Notes under the pieces: generated by a model
The model's input: only the letters and a program-made list of their open reading frames with translations
What the model was told of the DNA's origin: nothing
Databases searched by the model: none
Translations under genes and position numbers: made by a program
Shown: positions 26,301 through 36,900 of the stretch, one piece after another
Layout of the letters: each line of letters begins with the position of its first letter
Numbering within the stretch: the first letter of the stretch is position 1
Assembly: GCA_041393015.1 (NCBI GenBank)
Contig: JAWKKV010000001.1
Span: forward strand, 434,001-498,000
Direction: 5' to 3'
DNA: 64,000 bases
Source: JAGQYH01 sp041393015
Lineage (GTDB): Bacteria; Bacteroidota; Bacteroidia; Chitinophagales; JADIYW01

Positions 26301-29300
26301 CAATGCCACAGGCATCACTTGAACCATTGTCAACTGCTGTCGCTGTAGTACTTCCATTACCTGATGCATCCAATTGAACGGTTACATCTTGGCAAGTCGC
26401 TACTGGAGCTACATTGTCTTCTACCGTTACAGTGGCGGTACAAGTTGATACGTTATTGTTGTTATCCGTTACCGTTAAAGTAACTGTGTTGCCACCAACT
26501 TCGCTGCATACAAAGTCGGTTTGACTTAATACTAAGCTTGCAATACCACATGCATCATTTGAACCATTGTCAACTTCTGTTGCTGTAGTGCTTCCGTTAC
26601 CTGATGCATCTAACTGAACTGTTACATCTTGGCAAGTTGCTACTGGAGCTACATTGTCTTCTACTGTTACAGTAGCTGTACAAGTTGATACGTTATTGTT
26701 GTTGTCCGTTACCGTTAAGGTTACTGTGTTGCTTCCAACTTCGCTGCATACAAAGTCTGTTTGACTTAATACTAAGCTTGCAATTCCACAGGCATCACTT
26801 GAACCATTGTCAACTGCTGTTGCAGTAGTGCTTCCATTACCTGATGCATCCAATTGAACGGTTACATCTTGACAAGTCGCTACCGGAGCAATATTATCTT
26901 CCACCGTTACTGTTGCAGTACAAGTTGATACATTATTGTTGTTATCTGTTACCGTTAAAGTAACTGTATTGCCGCCAACTTCGCTACATACAAAGTCGGT
27001 TTGACTTAATACTAAGCTTGCAATACCACATGCATCACTTGAACCATTGTCAACTGCTGTCGCTGTAGTGCTTCCATTTCCTGATGCATCTAACTGAACT
27101 GTTACATCTTGGCAAGTTGCTACTGGAGCTACATTGTCTTCTACGGTTACAGTTGCTGTACAAGTTGATACGTTATTGTTGTTATCCGTTACCGTTAAAG
27201 TAACTGTGTTGCCTCCAACTTCGCTGCATACAAAGTCTGTTTGACTTAAAACTAAGCTTGCAATTCCACATGCATCAATTGATCCATTGTCAACTGCTGT
27301 TGCAGTAGTGCTTCCGTTACCTGATGCATCCAATTGAACTGTTACATCTTGGCAAGTTGCTACTGGTGCTACATTGTCTTCTACTGTTACAGTAGCTGTA
27401 CAAGTTGATACGTTATTGTTGTTGTCCGTTACCGTTAAGGTTACTGTGTTGCTTCCAACTTCGCTACATACAAAGTCGGTTTGACTTAATACTAAGCTTG
27501 CAATTCCACAGGCATCATTTGAACCATTGTCAACTGCTGTTGCAGTAGTGCTTCCATTACCTGATGCATCCAATTGAACGGTTACATCTTGGCAAGTCGC
27601 TACCGGAGCAATATTATCTTCCACCGTTACTGTTGCAGTACAAGTTGATACATTATTGTTGTTATCTGTTACCGTTAAAGTAACTGTGTTGCTTCCTACT
27701 TCGCTACATACAAAGTCTGTTTGACTTAATACTAAGCTTTGGATACCGCAGGCATCACTTGAACCATTGTCAACTGCTGTCGCTGTAGTGCTTCCATTAC
27801 CTGATGCATCCAATTGAACGGTTACATCTTGGCAAATCGCTACTGGAGCTACATTGTCTTCTACTGTTACAGTGGCTGTACAAGTTGAAACGTTATTGTT
27901 GTTGTCCGTTACTGTAAGTGTAACTAATACACCACCACCAACAACTGTATGATTCCCTAATCCAGAAGCATCATCTTGCGGCAATTGTGTCCATTCTGCA
28001 CTTAAAGAAGGGAAGTTGCTTATATTATCTGTATTACCACTAGTTACAGCAGCTTTTCTAACTAAAGTTTGATCTTGAGTAGTAATGCCACCTAATCCAC
28101 TCCAATAAGCTCCAGGATCTTGACCAATTTTTCCAAAAATATCAATTGGACTTCCACCTTTTTCTAATACTACTGCATCGTCACCATTGAAACTAACGCT
28201 TCCTGATGTCTGATCTGCTTGACTAGTAAATGTACTAGTGGCACTAGAGTTACAAATCACAAATACATCACCACTAGCTATTACTCCGGATAATGAGATA
28301 TCACTTCCAGGGCTGTTGCTTCCATTGAAGTAAACTAATAAGCTATAATTTCCAGCACCTAAATCAACTGGAGCGCCAGTTCCATTATAAATTTCAATAC
28401 ACTTATTATTTCCACTTCCTTCGATATACTGAGAAATAAACAAATCATCAATAGTTACTGCTACTGCTACATCAGAACAACTGAAATCAGTAACATCTAA
28501 ACTTAAACTTGCAATACCACAAGCATCACCACTACCATTATCAATATTTGCTGTAGTGATACTTCCATTTCCTGATGCATCTAATTGAACGGTTACATCT
28601 TGGCATGATGCTACCGGATCAATTTTGTCTTCAACAGTTACTGTTGCAGAGCATGTAGATACATTGAAATTATTATCGGTTACAGTTAACTCTACTGTGT
28701 TTGCTCCAATATTTGAACAATCAAATGATGTTTTATCTAAAACTAAACTAGCGATTCCACAAGCATCATAGCTATAATCATCAATATACCCAGTTGTTAT
28801 ACTAGCTGCACCTGATGCATCTAACTGAATTGTTACGTCATTGCAGTACGCTTCTGGAGCTACATTGTCTTCAACCGTTACAATAGCTGTACAAGTGCTT
28901 ACATTACTATTGTTATCAGTAACGGTTAAAGTTACTGTATTTGATCCTACACTTCCACAATCGAAATCTGTTTCATCAAGAGATATACTTTCAATTCCAC
29001 AAGCATCGCTGCTTCCATTATCAATATCACCTATTGTAATACTACCATCTCCAGATGCATTCAATTGAACGGTTACATCTTGGCAAGTCGCTACTGGAGC
29101 CACATTGTCTTCTATGGTTACAGTTGCTGTACAAGTGCTAACATTATTGTTGTTGTCCGTTACTGTTAAAGTAACTGTTTTAGGTCCTACACTTCCAGAT
29201 ACTGAATGACTGCCTAGGTTAGAATAATTTTGAGGATATTCTGTCCATTCTGTACCTAATGAAGGGAATCCAGATGCATTAGCAGTATTACCATCAGTAA

Positions 29301-30540
29301 TATTAGCATTTCTTACTAGTGTTTGATCTTGAGTACTGTTTCCACCTACGCTCCATTGAGAACCAGGATCTTGACCGACTCTACCAAACACATCCAATAT
29401 TGTAGTATTTCTTCTCAATACAATTGCATCATCACCATTAAATCCTAATCCACCATTCGTAAGATCTGCTTGATTCGTAAATGAAGAAGCTGCTGAAGAA
29501 TTACAGATTACATAAGTATCACCATTTGTAATTGTTCCAGTTAAATTGATTGAGCTTCCCGCGCTTGTGCTACCATTGAAGTAAACTAAAATATTATAGT
29601 TATTAGATCCTAAGTTGATATCTGCACCAGTATTATTATAAATTTCGATGCATTTGTTATTACCGCTTCCTTCTATATATTCAGAAATAAATAAGTCATT
29701 GGAAGTAACCATTGTAGGTTCTAAATCCGTACAGTTGAAATCTGTATCATCTAAAACTATACTAGCAATTCCACAAGCATCAGAACTACCATTGTTCACA
29801 TCTCCAGTTGTGATACTTCCATTTCCAGATGGATCCAATTGTACGGTAACATCTTGGCAAGTCGCTACTGGAGCTACATTGTCTTCTACGGTTACAGTTG
29901 CTGTACAAGTTGATACGTTATTGTTGTTATCCGTTACCGTTAAAGTAACTGTGTTGCTTCCAACTTCGCTACATACAAAGTTGGTTTGACTTAATACTAA
30001 GCTTTGGATACCACAAGCATCACTTGAACCATTGTCAACTGCTGTTGCTGTAGTGCTTCCATTTCCTGATGCATCCAATTGAACGGTTACATCTTGGCAA
30101 ATCGCTACTGGAGCTACATTGTCTTCTACGGTTACAGTGGCTGTACAAGTTGATACGTTATTGTTGTTATCCGTTACCGTTAAAGTAACTGTGTTGCCTC
30201 CAACTTCACTACATACAAAGTCGGTTTGACTTAATACTAAGCTTTGGATACCACAAGCATCACTTGAACCATTGTCAACTGCTGTTGCTGTAGTGCTTAC
30301 ATTTCCTGATGCATCCAATTGAACGGTTACATCTTGGCAAGTGGCTACTGGTGCTACATTGTCTTCTACGGTTACAGTAGCTGTACATGTTGATACATTA
30401 TTGTTGTTATCTGTTACCGTTAAAGTAACTGTATTGCCGCCAATCGCTACATACAAAGTCGGTTTGGCTTGCAATACCACATGCATCACTTGAACCATTG
30501 TCAACTGCTGTCGCTGTAGTGCTTCCATTTCCTGATGCAT
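23380..30540 (-). CDS. Giant HYR-like repeat surface protein, C-terminal part with T9SS sorting domain
   Basis: This is the downstream part of one broken giant gene; the first ~32 codons of the frame (30540 to about 30443) are out-of-frame noise, so there is no real start here. It carries about 18 copies of an 80-residue repeat (TVTVEDNVAPVATCQ..., four Cys per unit) and two lamin-tail-like domains (about residues 269-450 and 689-873) inserted within repeat units. An Ig/PKD-like domain with 'YAWSTGETTQSIQVSANGTY' follows. Next is a beta-helix-like region rich in charged strands with HLHG and HVHG motifs, then an acidic DSDSEDDDS loop. The final 83 residues are a type A T9SS sorting domain (NSYPNPF... 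to GKMIMVK). Secretion and attachment at the cell surface are therefore likely, with an adhesive or matrix role. Confidence 0.9.
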   Translation of the reverse strand: MHQEMEALQRQQLTMVQVMHVVLQAKPTLYVAIGGNTVTLTVTDNNNNVSTCTATVTVEDNVAPVATCQDVTVQLDASGNVSTTATAVDNGSSDACGIQSLVLSQTDFVCSEVGGNTVTLTVTDNNNNVSTCTATVTVEDNVAPVAICQDVTVQLDASGNGSTTATAVDNGSSDACGIQSLVLSQTNFVCSEVGSNTVTLTVTDNNNNVSTCTATVTVEDNVAPVATCQDVTVQLDPSGNGSITTGDVNNGSSDACGIASIVLDDTDFNCTDLEPTMVTSNDLFISEYIEGSGNNKCIEIYNNTGADINLGSNNYNILVYFNGSTSAGSSINLTGTITNGDTYVICNSSAASSFTNQADLTNGGLGFNGDDAIVLRRNTTILDVFGRVGQDPGSQWSVGGNSTQDQTLVRNANITDGNTANASGFPSLGTEWTEYPQNYSNLGSHSVSGSVGPKTVTLTVTDNNNNVSTCTATVTIEDNVAPVATCQDVTVQLNASGDGSITIGDIDNGSSDACGIESISLDETDFDCGSVGSNTVTLTVTDNNSNVSTCTAIVTVEDNVAPEAYCNDVTIQLDASGAASITTGYIDDYSYDACGIASLVLDKTSFDCSNIGANTVELTVTDNNFNVSTCSATVTVEDKIDPVASCQDVTVQLDASGNGSITTANIDNGSGDACGIASLSLDVTDFSCSDVAVAVTIDDLFISQYIEGSGNNKCIEIYNGTGAPVDLGAGNYSLLVYFNGSNSPGSDISLSGVIASGDVFVICNSSATSTFTSQADQTSGSVSFNGDDAVVLEKGGSPIDIFGKIGQDPGAYWSGLGGITTQDQTLVRKAAVTSGNTDNISNFPSLSAEWTQLPQDDASGLGNHTVVGGGVLVTLTVTDNNNNVSTCTATVTVEDNVAPVAICQDVTVQLDASGNGSTTATAVDNGSSDACGIQSLVLSQTDFVCSEVGSNTVTLTVTDNNNNVSTCTATVTVEDNIAPVATCQDVTVQLDASGNGSTTATAVDNGSNDACGIASLVLSQTDFVCSEVGSNTVTLTVTDNNNNVSTCTATVTVEDNVAPVATCQDVTVQLDASGNGSTTATAVDNGSIDACGIASLVLSQTDFVCSEVGGNTVTLTVTDNNNNVSTCTATVTVEDNVAPVATCQDVTVQLDASGNGSTTATAVDNGSSDACGIASLVLSQTDFVCSEVGGNTVTLTVTDNNNNVSTCTATVTVEDNIAPVATCQDVTVQLDASGNGSTTATAVDNGSSDACGIASLVLSQTDFVCSEVGSNTVTLTVTDNNNNVSTCTATVTVEDNVAPVATCQDVTVQLDASGNGSTTATEVDNGSNDACGIASLVLSQTDFVCSEVGGNTVTLTVTDNNNNVSTCTATVTVEDNVAPVATCQDVTVQLDASGNGSTTATAVDNGSSDACGIASLVLSQTDFVCSEVGGNTVTLTVTDNNNNVSTCTATVTVEDNVAPVATCQDVTVQLDASGNGSTTATAVDNGSNDACGIASLVLSQTDFVCSEVGGNTVTLTVTDNNNNVSTCTATVTVEDNVAPVATCQDVTVQLDASGNGSTTATAVDNGSNDACGIASLVLSQTDFVCSEVGGNTVTLTVTDNNSNVSTCTATVTVEDNVAPVAICQSVTVQLDASGNGGTTATAVDNGSNDACGIQSLVLSQTDFVCSEVGGNIVTLTVTDNNNNVSTCSATVTVEDNVAPVATCQDVTVQLDASGNGSTTAAAVDNGSNDACGIQSLVLSQTDFVCSEVGGNTVTLTVTDNNNNVSTCTATVTVEDNVAPNAVCLDISVTLDNTGNWSIVPANVNGGSNDACGIASLVLDNLSFTCADIGPNTVTLTVTDNNNNVSTCTAIVDVDGVVPVVSITEDVLPIFCQGGTLILTANSDVSVQAYAWSTGETTQSIQVSANGTYTVDVTSWTGCVTTESYIVSGFDPGALVSAYTILAREEVHLHGYQDVLNGGVGTYDSGEKVKAHDYVMVADFIQSDVIDIDQNSSAGSLIYDPANVVIPDFYYNTQPSNNDVKVNKNDNVVLTGCVYDKIEVKEGATITFTCNNIYINELKTKKEVTINFAGSTNMYINKKIKIDKESVFNLSGETVTMYVDDKVDVKEAVVFNGNIYSTKDIHVHGGNDSDSEDDDSYNNEKTTYMTGLFISEEKIHGHKNVVWNWSTNCNPAPLPAVTISCDDCKGGVNLLQMVYTDAGPVYVEVTDKYGNEIYFAGTVNQNDTISFEGSGSNNKLDKDTRIYVDGVLNATVHTSCSKPIGPGAVWGDFTVTYAESVNNGPVCNYYGGSHDNNARITTEVDIIANSYPNPFVDVATIEFVLPEKGKTVIEITTVTGEVVRTIDYGTLEANKTYLYKFKPESKLVGGAFVYKIVSGDRMATGKMIMVK
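25200..27900 (-). repeat. Homogenised tandem array, exact 240-bp period
   Basis: Eleven consecutive units share the same phase on exact 240-bp spacing (for example the 'GGAGCTACATTGTCTTC' word recurs every 240 bp from about 25205 to 27845). Units differ mostly at silent positions. The encoded unit has 80 residues with cysteines at about positions 14, 42, 56 and 78. Related 240-bp units occur at 29840-31060 and 31860-33060, and 243-bp units at about 34550-35480. Confidence 0.95.
27925..28475 (-). other. Lamin-tail-like domain inserted in a repeat unit (second copy)
   Basis: About 180 residues beginning 'DLFISQYIEGSGNNKCIEIYN' interrupt an 80-residue unit between its 'DFSC' strand and its 'VTLTVTDNNNN' strand. 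The conserved elements 'NKCIEIYNGTG', 'FNGDDAVVL' and 'DIFGKIGQDPG' match the lamin-tail (LTD) pattern seen in bacterial surface and extracellular nuclease proteins. Confidence 0.75.
29192..29735 (-). other. Lamin-tail-like domain inserted in a repeat unit (first copy)
   Basis: A paralogous ~180-residue insert ('DLFISEYIEGSGNNKCIEIYN', 'FNGDDAIVL', 'DVFGRVGQDPG') interrupts another unit at the same place, between 'DFNC' and 'TVTLTVTDNNN'. It is similar to the copy at 27925-28475 but clearly diverged from it. Confidence 0.75.
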
Positions 30541-30911
30541 CTAACTGAACTGTTACATCTTGGCAAGTTGCTACTGGAGCTACATTGTCTTCTACGGTTA
30601 CAGTTGCTGTACAAGTTGATACGTTATTGTTGTTATCCGTTACCGTTAAAGAACTGTGTTGCCTAACATTGTTTGCCTCCAATTCCCAGGCATCAATTTG
30701 AACCATTGTCAACTGCTGTTGCAGTAGTGCTTCCGTTACTGATGCATCCAATTGAACTGTTACATCTTGGCAAGTTGCTACTGGAGCTACATTGTCTTCT
30801 ACTGTTACAGTAGCTGTACAAGTTGATACGTTATTGTTGTTGTCCGTTACCGTTAAGGTTACTGTGTTGCTTCCAATTCGCTACATACAAAGTCTGTTTG
30901 ACTTAATACTA
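30407..30911 (-). other. Indel-riddled segment that breaks the giant repeat gene
   Basis: Within about 470 bp, the repeat sequence deviates from its neighbours by many small gaps. These are a 2-nt gap near 30443, a 12-nt in-frame gap near 30468 (loss of LVLS), a 1-nt gap near 30651, a scrambled and shortened stretch at 30664-30690, and 1-nt gaps near 30740, 30877 and 30913. Three frames are needed to read through; one visible piece is 30407-30751. Elsewhere the 12-kb array has no frame-breaking indel. This pattern points to an assembly or low-coverage error in nearly identical repeats rather than biological decay. Confidence 0.85.
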
Positions 30912-33900
30912 ACTTGCAATTCCACAGGCATCATTTGAACCATTGTCAACTGCTGTTGCAGTAGTGCTTCCATTACCTGATGCATCCAATTGAACGGTTA
31001 CATCTTGGCAAGTCGCTACCGGAGCAATATTATCTTCCACCGTTACTGTTGCAGTACAAGCACTTACATTATTGTTAGGATCAGTAATTGTTAAAGTAAC
31101 TGTATTCGCTCCAACTTCGCTACATACAAAATCTGATTGATCAATAGATAAAGTCAATCCTGACGTACTTCCCGAAGTTGTAATAGTTTGACAACCATTA
31201 GTTGCTCCTAAAGAATTATTATTAGTTCCCCCATATGTTGAAGTCCAATTTGTAATTGCCGATGGCGTTCCTGTTCCACATCTTTCTGCTACAATTGTAT
31301 ATGTTTGAATTGCATCAACATTAGTAATATTATCTGCGAACATTACATCATGCGTTACTCCATATCCATCACTAGTAGTTACTGTTGTTGGATCAATTCC
31401 TTGCCATGACACAATTTCTATAGGCGTATTACCATTGAATAGTCCCCATGCTATAGCTCTATTATTGGTAAGCATTGCTGGCGCATATCCTGCATCTACA
31501 ACAACCATTTTTAAACCATTTCCTATACTTACAGCATTAAGGTCTAACAAGGCAAGAGTGTTAGAATTATAAAGAGTTACCGTACCTGAGAAATTACCGA
31601 TGTATGACTTCAATGAATATGCATTAAGGTCAAGAGAAGCATCGTAAATAATTTCTACTTGATTAACAGCAAGCATTCCTTGCTCAATGTGATTAACTTC
31701 ATTGATCCATGGTAAGGCATTATTTACTGTTGCTGTTCCAGCACAATTATCTGTTGAACCATTGTTGATATTATCTGCTACGATACTTACTTGTCCATTA
31801 ACATCCAATTGCACTGTAATGTCTTGACATAATGCATTTGGCGAGATATTATCTTCTACCGTTACTGTTGCAGAACAAGTAGATACATTACTGTTGTTAT
31901 CCGTTACTGTCAACACAACTGCATTTAATCCAACATTTGAACAATCAAATGATGTGACATCTAAACTTAAACTCGCAATTCCACATGCATCATTGCTTCC
32001 ATTATTAATGTCACTATTTACAATTACTGCATTTCCGTTTATATCTAACTCTACCGTTGCATCTTGACAAACTGCTACTGGAGCAACATTATCTTCTACT
32101 GTTACGGTTGCGGTACAAGTTGAAACATTAGTATTGTTATCCGTTACTGTCAATTCTACTGTATTAGCGCCAACATTCGAACAATCAAATGATGTGACAT
32201 CTAAACTTAAACTTGCAATTCCACATGCATCATTGCTTCCATTATCAATATCACCTGTTGTAATATTACCCGCACCTAATCCATCTAATTGAACAGTTAC
32301 GTCTTGGCAAATCGCTACCGGAGCTACATTGTCTTCTACCGTTACTGTTGCTGTACAAGTACTCAGATTGTTGTTATTATCTGTTACCGTTAGAGTAACT
32401 GTGTTGCCTCCAACATTAGAACATCCAAATGATGTTACATCTAAACTCAAGTTGGCTACTCCACAAGCATCACTACTTCCATTATCAATATCTCCTGTTG
32501 TAATATTACCAACCCCTAACCCATCTAGTTGAACGGTTACATCTTGGCAGATAGCAGTTGGATCTACATTATCTTCTACCGTTACAGTTGCGGTACAAGT
32601 TGATACATTACTGTTGTTATCGGTTACTGTTAAGGTTACTGTATTAGCACCAACATTTGAGCATCCAAATGATGTAACATCTAAACTCAAACTTGCTACT
32701 CCACAAGCATCGTTGCTTCCATTATCAATATCGCCTGTTGTAATGTTACCAGCACCTAATCCATCTAATTGGACGGTTACATCTTGACAAGTCGCTACTG
32801 GAGCGACATTGTCTTCTACTGTTACCGTGGCTGTGCAAGTTGATACATTATTGTTATTATCAGTTACTGTTAAAGTCACCGTATTGGCTCCAACATTTGA
32901 GCATCCAAATGATGTAACATCTAAACTTAAACTTGCAATACCACATGCATCGTTACTACCATTATCAATATCGCCTGTTGAAATGCTACCAACTCCCAAT
33001 CCATCTAATTGGACAGTTGCACCTTGGCAAATCGCTGCAGGGTTTACATTATCTTCTACCGTTACAGTTGCTGTACAAGTTGACACATTACTGTTATTAT
33101 CAGTTACTGTTAGGGTCACCGTATTGGCTCCAACATTTGAACATCCAAAAGATGTGACATCTAAACTTAAACTTGCAATTCCGCATGCATCGTTACTACC
33201 GTTATCAATATCGCCTGTCGAAGTGCTACCGGCTCCCAATCCATCTAACTGAACCGTTACATCTTGGCAAATTGCACTTGGTAAATCATTATCCTCTATT
33301 GTTACATCAAAGCTGCATGTTGCTGTATTATTAGCAACATCTGTTATAACAAATGTATTTGTAGTTGTTCCTAATGGGAATGTTTCTCCAGACTCTAAAC
33401 CTGCCGTTTGCGTAATGATTTCTCCGATACAGTTGTCAGTTCCTGTGACAGAATAAATAACCATTGCATCGCAAGCGTTAGCATCTGTGTTTTGAGTAAA
33501 GCTAGCTGGACAAGATATTGTAGGGTTCTCATCATCTGTTACTGTTATTGTTTGAGTACAAGATGAAGTATTATTAGCTGCATCTGTCGCAGTCCATGTT
33601 ACCGTTGTAACTCCTACAGGATATGCCGTAAGCGCATCACTACTAACTATTGCACCAGGGCAATTATCAGTGATAGTAGCTGTACCAATAGCAACTCCGG
33701 TTGCCTCACAAACACCTGCATCAGCTGTTACGCTTACTGCAGCTGGGCAAGTTATTGACGGATTCTCATCATCCGAAACAATAATATTGAATGAACATGT
33801 AGCTTGTAATGAAACATTATCTGTTGCTGTATAAGTAACTGTAGTTGATCCTACAGGATAAGTTTGACCTGAGAAATTACCATTATCAGTTAAAATTACT

Positions 33901-36900
33901 CCTGGGCAATTATCGCTAGCAGTTGGTGCTGTCCAAAAAGCTTGTGCTCCGCAAATTCCAAGATCAGTTCCAATATTAATATCAGAAGGACATCCTGTAA
34001 TGGTTGGATTCTCAGTATCTTCTACCGTAATGGTAAATGTACAAGTCGCTACATTATTGTTGTCATCTGTTACTGTGTAAGTAACTGTCGATACTCCTAC
34101 TGAAAATAATCCAAATGCACCAACATTTACTCCAAAGTCAGTAACTAATACCCCAGGTGAAGTAAATACTGTAGATGCCACTCCACAATTATCAGTTGTA
34201 CTTGGATGTCCCCAACTTACTAGTTGGTTACAGTTTTGAGGAGAATTGAAAGTAGTTATGTTAGAAGGACATCCTCCTACAATTACCGGATCTTCATCAT
34301 CTACCACTGTTACGGTGGCATTACATATACTTACATTATTGTTTACATCTGTTACAGTTAAAGTAACTGCATTACCACCAACTTCGCTACAATCAAATGC
34401 AGTTTGGCTCAATACGATATTAGCAATACCACAAGCATCACTTGATCCATTGTCAACCGCTGTCGCTGTAGTACTTGCGTCACCGTTTCCATCTAAGTAG
34501 ATAGTTACATCTTGGCAAATTGCATTAGCAGAAATATTATCTTCTACTGTTACAACTGCTGAACAAGTTGATACATTATTGTTATTATCTGTTACTGTTA
34601 AAGTAACTGTGTTAGCTGCTCCTACGTTTGAACATCCAAATGATGTGTTATCTAAACTCAAATTGGCTATTCCGCAAGCATCACTACTTCCATTATCAAT
34701 ATCTCCGGTGGTGATACTACCTGCACCAAATCCATCTAATTGAACGGTTACATCTTGGCAAGTCGCTACTGGATTTACATTGTCTTCTACCGTTACACTA
34801 GCTGTACAAGTAGATACATTATTGTTATTATCCGTTACTGTTAAAGTTACTGTATTAGCAGCTCCTACATTCGAACATCCAAATGATGTATTATCTAAAC
34901 TCAAACTTGCTATTCCACAAGCATCATTGCTACCATTATCAATATCTCCGGTGGTGATACTACCAGCACCTAATCCATCTAATTGAATGGTTACATCTTG
35001 GCATGTTGCTACTGGATTTACATTGTCTTCTACTGTTACTGTAGCTGTACAAGTACTTACATTATTATTGTTGTCGGTTACTGTTAAAGTTACTGTGTTG
35101 CCCCCAACTTCGCTACATACAAAGTCTGTTTGACTTAATACTAAGCTGGCAATGCCACATGCATCACTTGAGCCATTGTCAACTGCTGTTGCTGTTGTGC
35201 TACCGTTTCCTGTTGCATCTAACTGAACAGTTACATCTTGGCAAGTGGCTACTGGAGCTACATTGTCTTCTACCGTTACAGTAGCTGTACAAGTAGATAC
35301 ATTATTGTTATTATCCGTTACTGTTAAAGTTACTGTATTGCCAGCTCCTACATTCGAACATCCAAATGATGTATTATCTAAACTCAAGCTTGCTATTCCA
35401 CAAGCATCATTGCTGCCATTGTCAATATCTCCTGTTGTGATACTACCTGCACCCAATCCATCTAATTGAACGGTTACATCTTGGCAAATGGCAGTTGGGT
35501 TCGTATCATCGGTTACCGTTACGGTTTGAGTACAGCTTACTGAATTGCCTGCTGCATCTGTTGCCGTCCAAGTAACGGTGGTGTTGCCTACAGGATAAGA
35601 TGCCGGAGCATCACTTGAAACTGTTGACCCACAATTATCAGTTGTTGTAGCTGTTCCAATAGGTCCAACATAAGTACAACCAGTATTGGTACTAACATTA
35701 GCTGTTGCCGGACATGAAATGGTCGGATCATCATCATCGCTTACAGTTACTGTTTGAGTACAGCTTACTGAATTGCCTGCTGCATCTGTTGCCGTCCAAG
35801 TAACTGTAGTATTACCTACCGGATATGATGCCGGAGCATCACTTGAAACTGTTGATCCGCAGTTATCTGTTGTTGTAGCCGTTCCAATTCCTCCTACATA
35901 GGTGCAACCGGTATTGGTTCCAACTGTTGCTGTTGCCGGACATGAAATGGTTGGATTGTCATCATCGCTTACAGTTACGGTTTGGTTACAGGCTACTGAA
36001 TTTCCTGCAGCGTCTGTTGCTGTCCATGTAACAGTGGTATTACCTACCGGATAAGATGCCGGTGCATTACTTGAAACACTTGCCCCACAGTTATCTGTTG
36101 TTGTAGCTGTTCCAATTCCTCCCACATAAGTACAACCGGTATTGGTTACAACTGTTGCTGTTGCAGGACATGTAATGATTGGATCATCATCATCGCTTAC
36201 TGTTACAGTTTGATTACAGGTTACTGAATTTCCTGCCGCATCTGATGCTGTCCATGTAACTGTAGTATTGCCAACCGGGAAAGATGCCAGAGCATTGCTT
36301 GATACACTAGATCCGCAGTTATCTGTTGTTGTAGCGGTTCCTATTCCTCCTACATAAGTACAACCTGTATTGGTATTAACTGAAGCATTTGATGGACAGG
36401 TAATGGTAGGGTTATCATCATCGAGAACTGTAACTGTTTGTGTACAAGTTACTGAATTACCACTACCATCAGTTGATGTCCAAGTGATAACATTGTTACC
36501 CAAAGCAAATGAGCTTCCGGCATTATTTGCTATCATTGGTGTACCGCAATTATCCGAACCCGTTGCCGTTCCAATGCTTCCTACAAAAGTACAACCCGAA
36601 TTGGTGTTAACTGTTGTATTAGAAGGACATGAAATGGTTGGATTTGTATTATCGTTTACTGACCAACTAGCCATAGTAGTATAATTTTCACCACTGCCAT
36701 CGCATCCGTTACCGGAACACAATCTTCTACCTTGAATTATGGTTGATGTACCAAAAGCTCCAACTGTAATATTGGATCCTGAAGTATAAGTGGTCCATGT
36801 TGATCCACCATTTGTACTGTATCTATAATCATCTGAACAACCAGTCCCTCCGGATCCTCCATTTAAATTCGCACTCACCGTAGATCCAGCACAAACATCT

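Noticed and set aside
25200..27900. Regular repeats as a possible CRISPR array
   Set aside because: The period is 240 bp without spacers, and the repeats are coding in one frame.
30443..30540. ATG at 30540 as the true start of a separate C-terminal protein
   Set aside because: The first ~32 residues are a frameshifted reading of the repeat; there is no signal peptide, promoter or spacing for a new gene.
32809..33252. Plus-strand open frames opposite the repeat array (also 25013-25324, 28841-29068, 29648-29989, 34246-34500, 36370-36684)
   Set aside because: They are periodic shadows of the minus-strand repeats and have no start signals or family resemblance.
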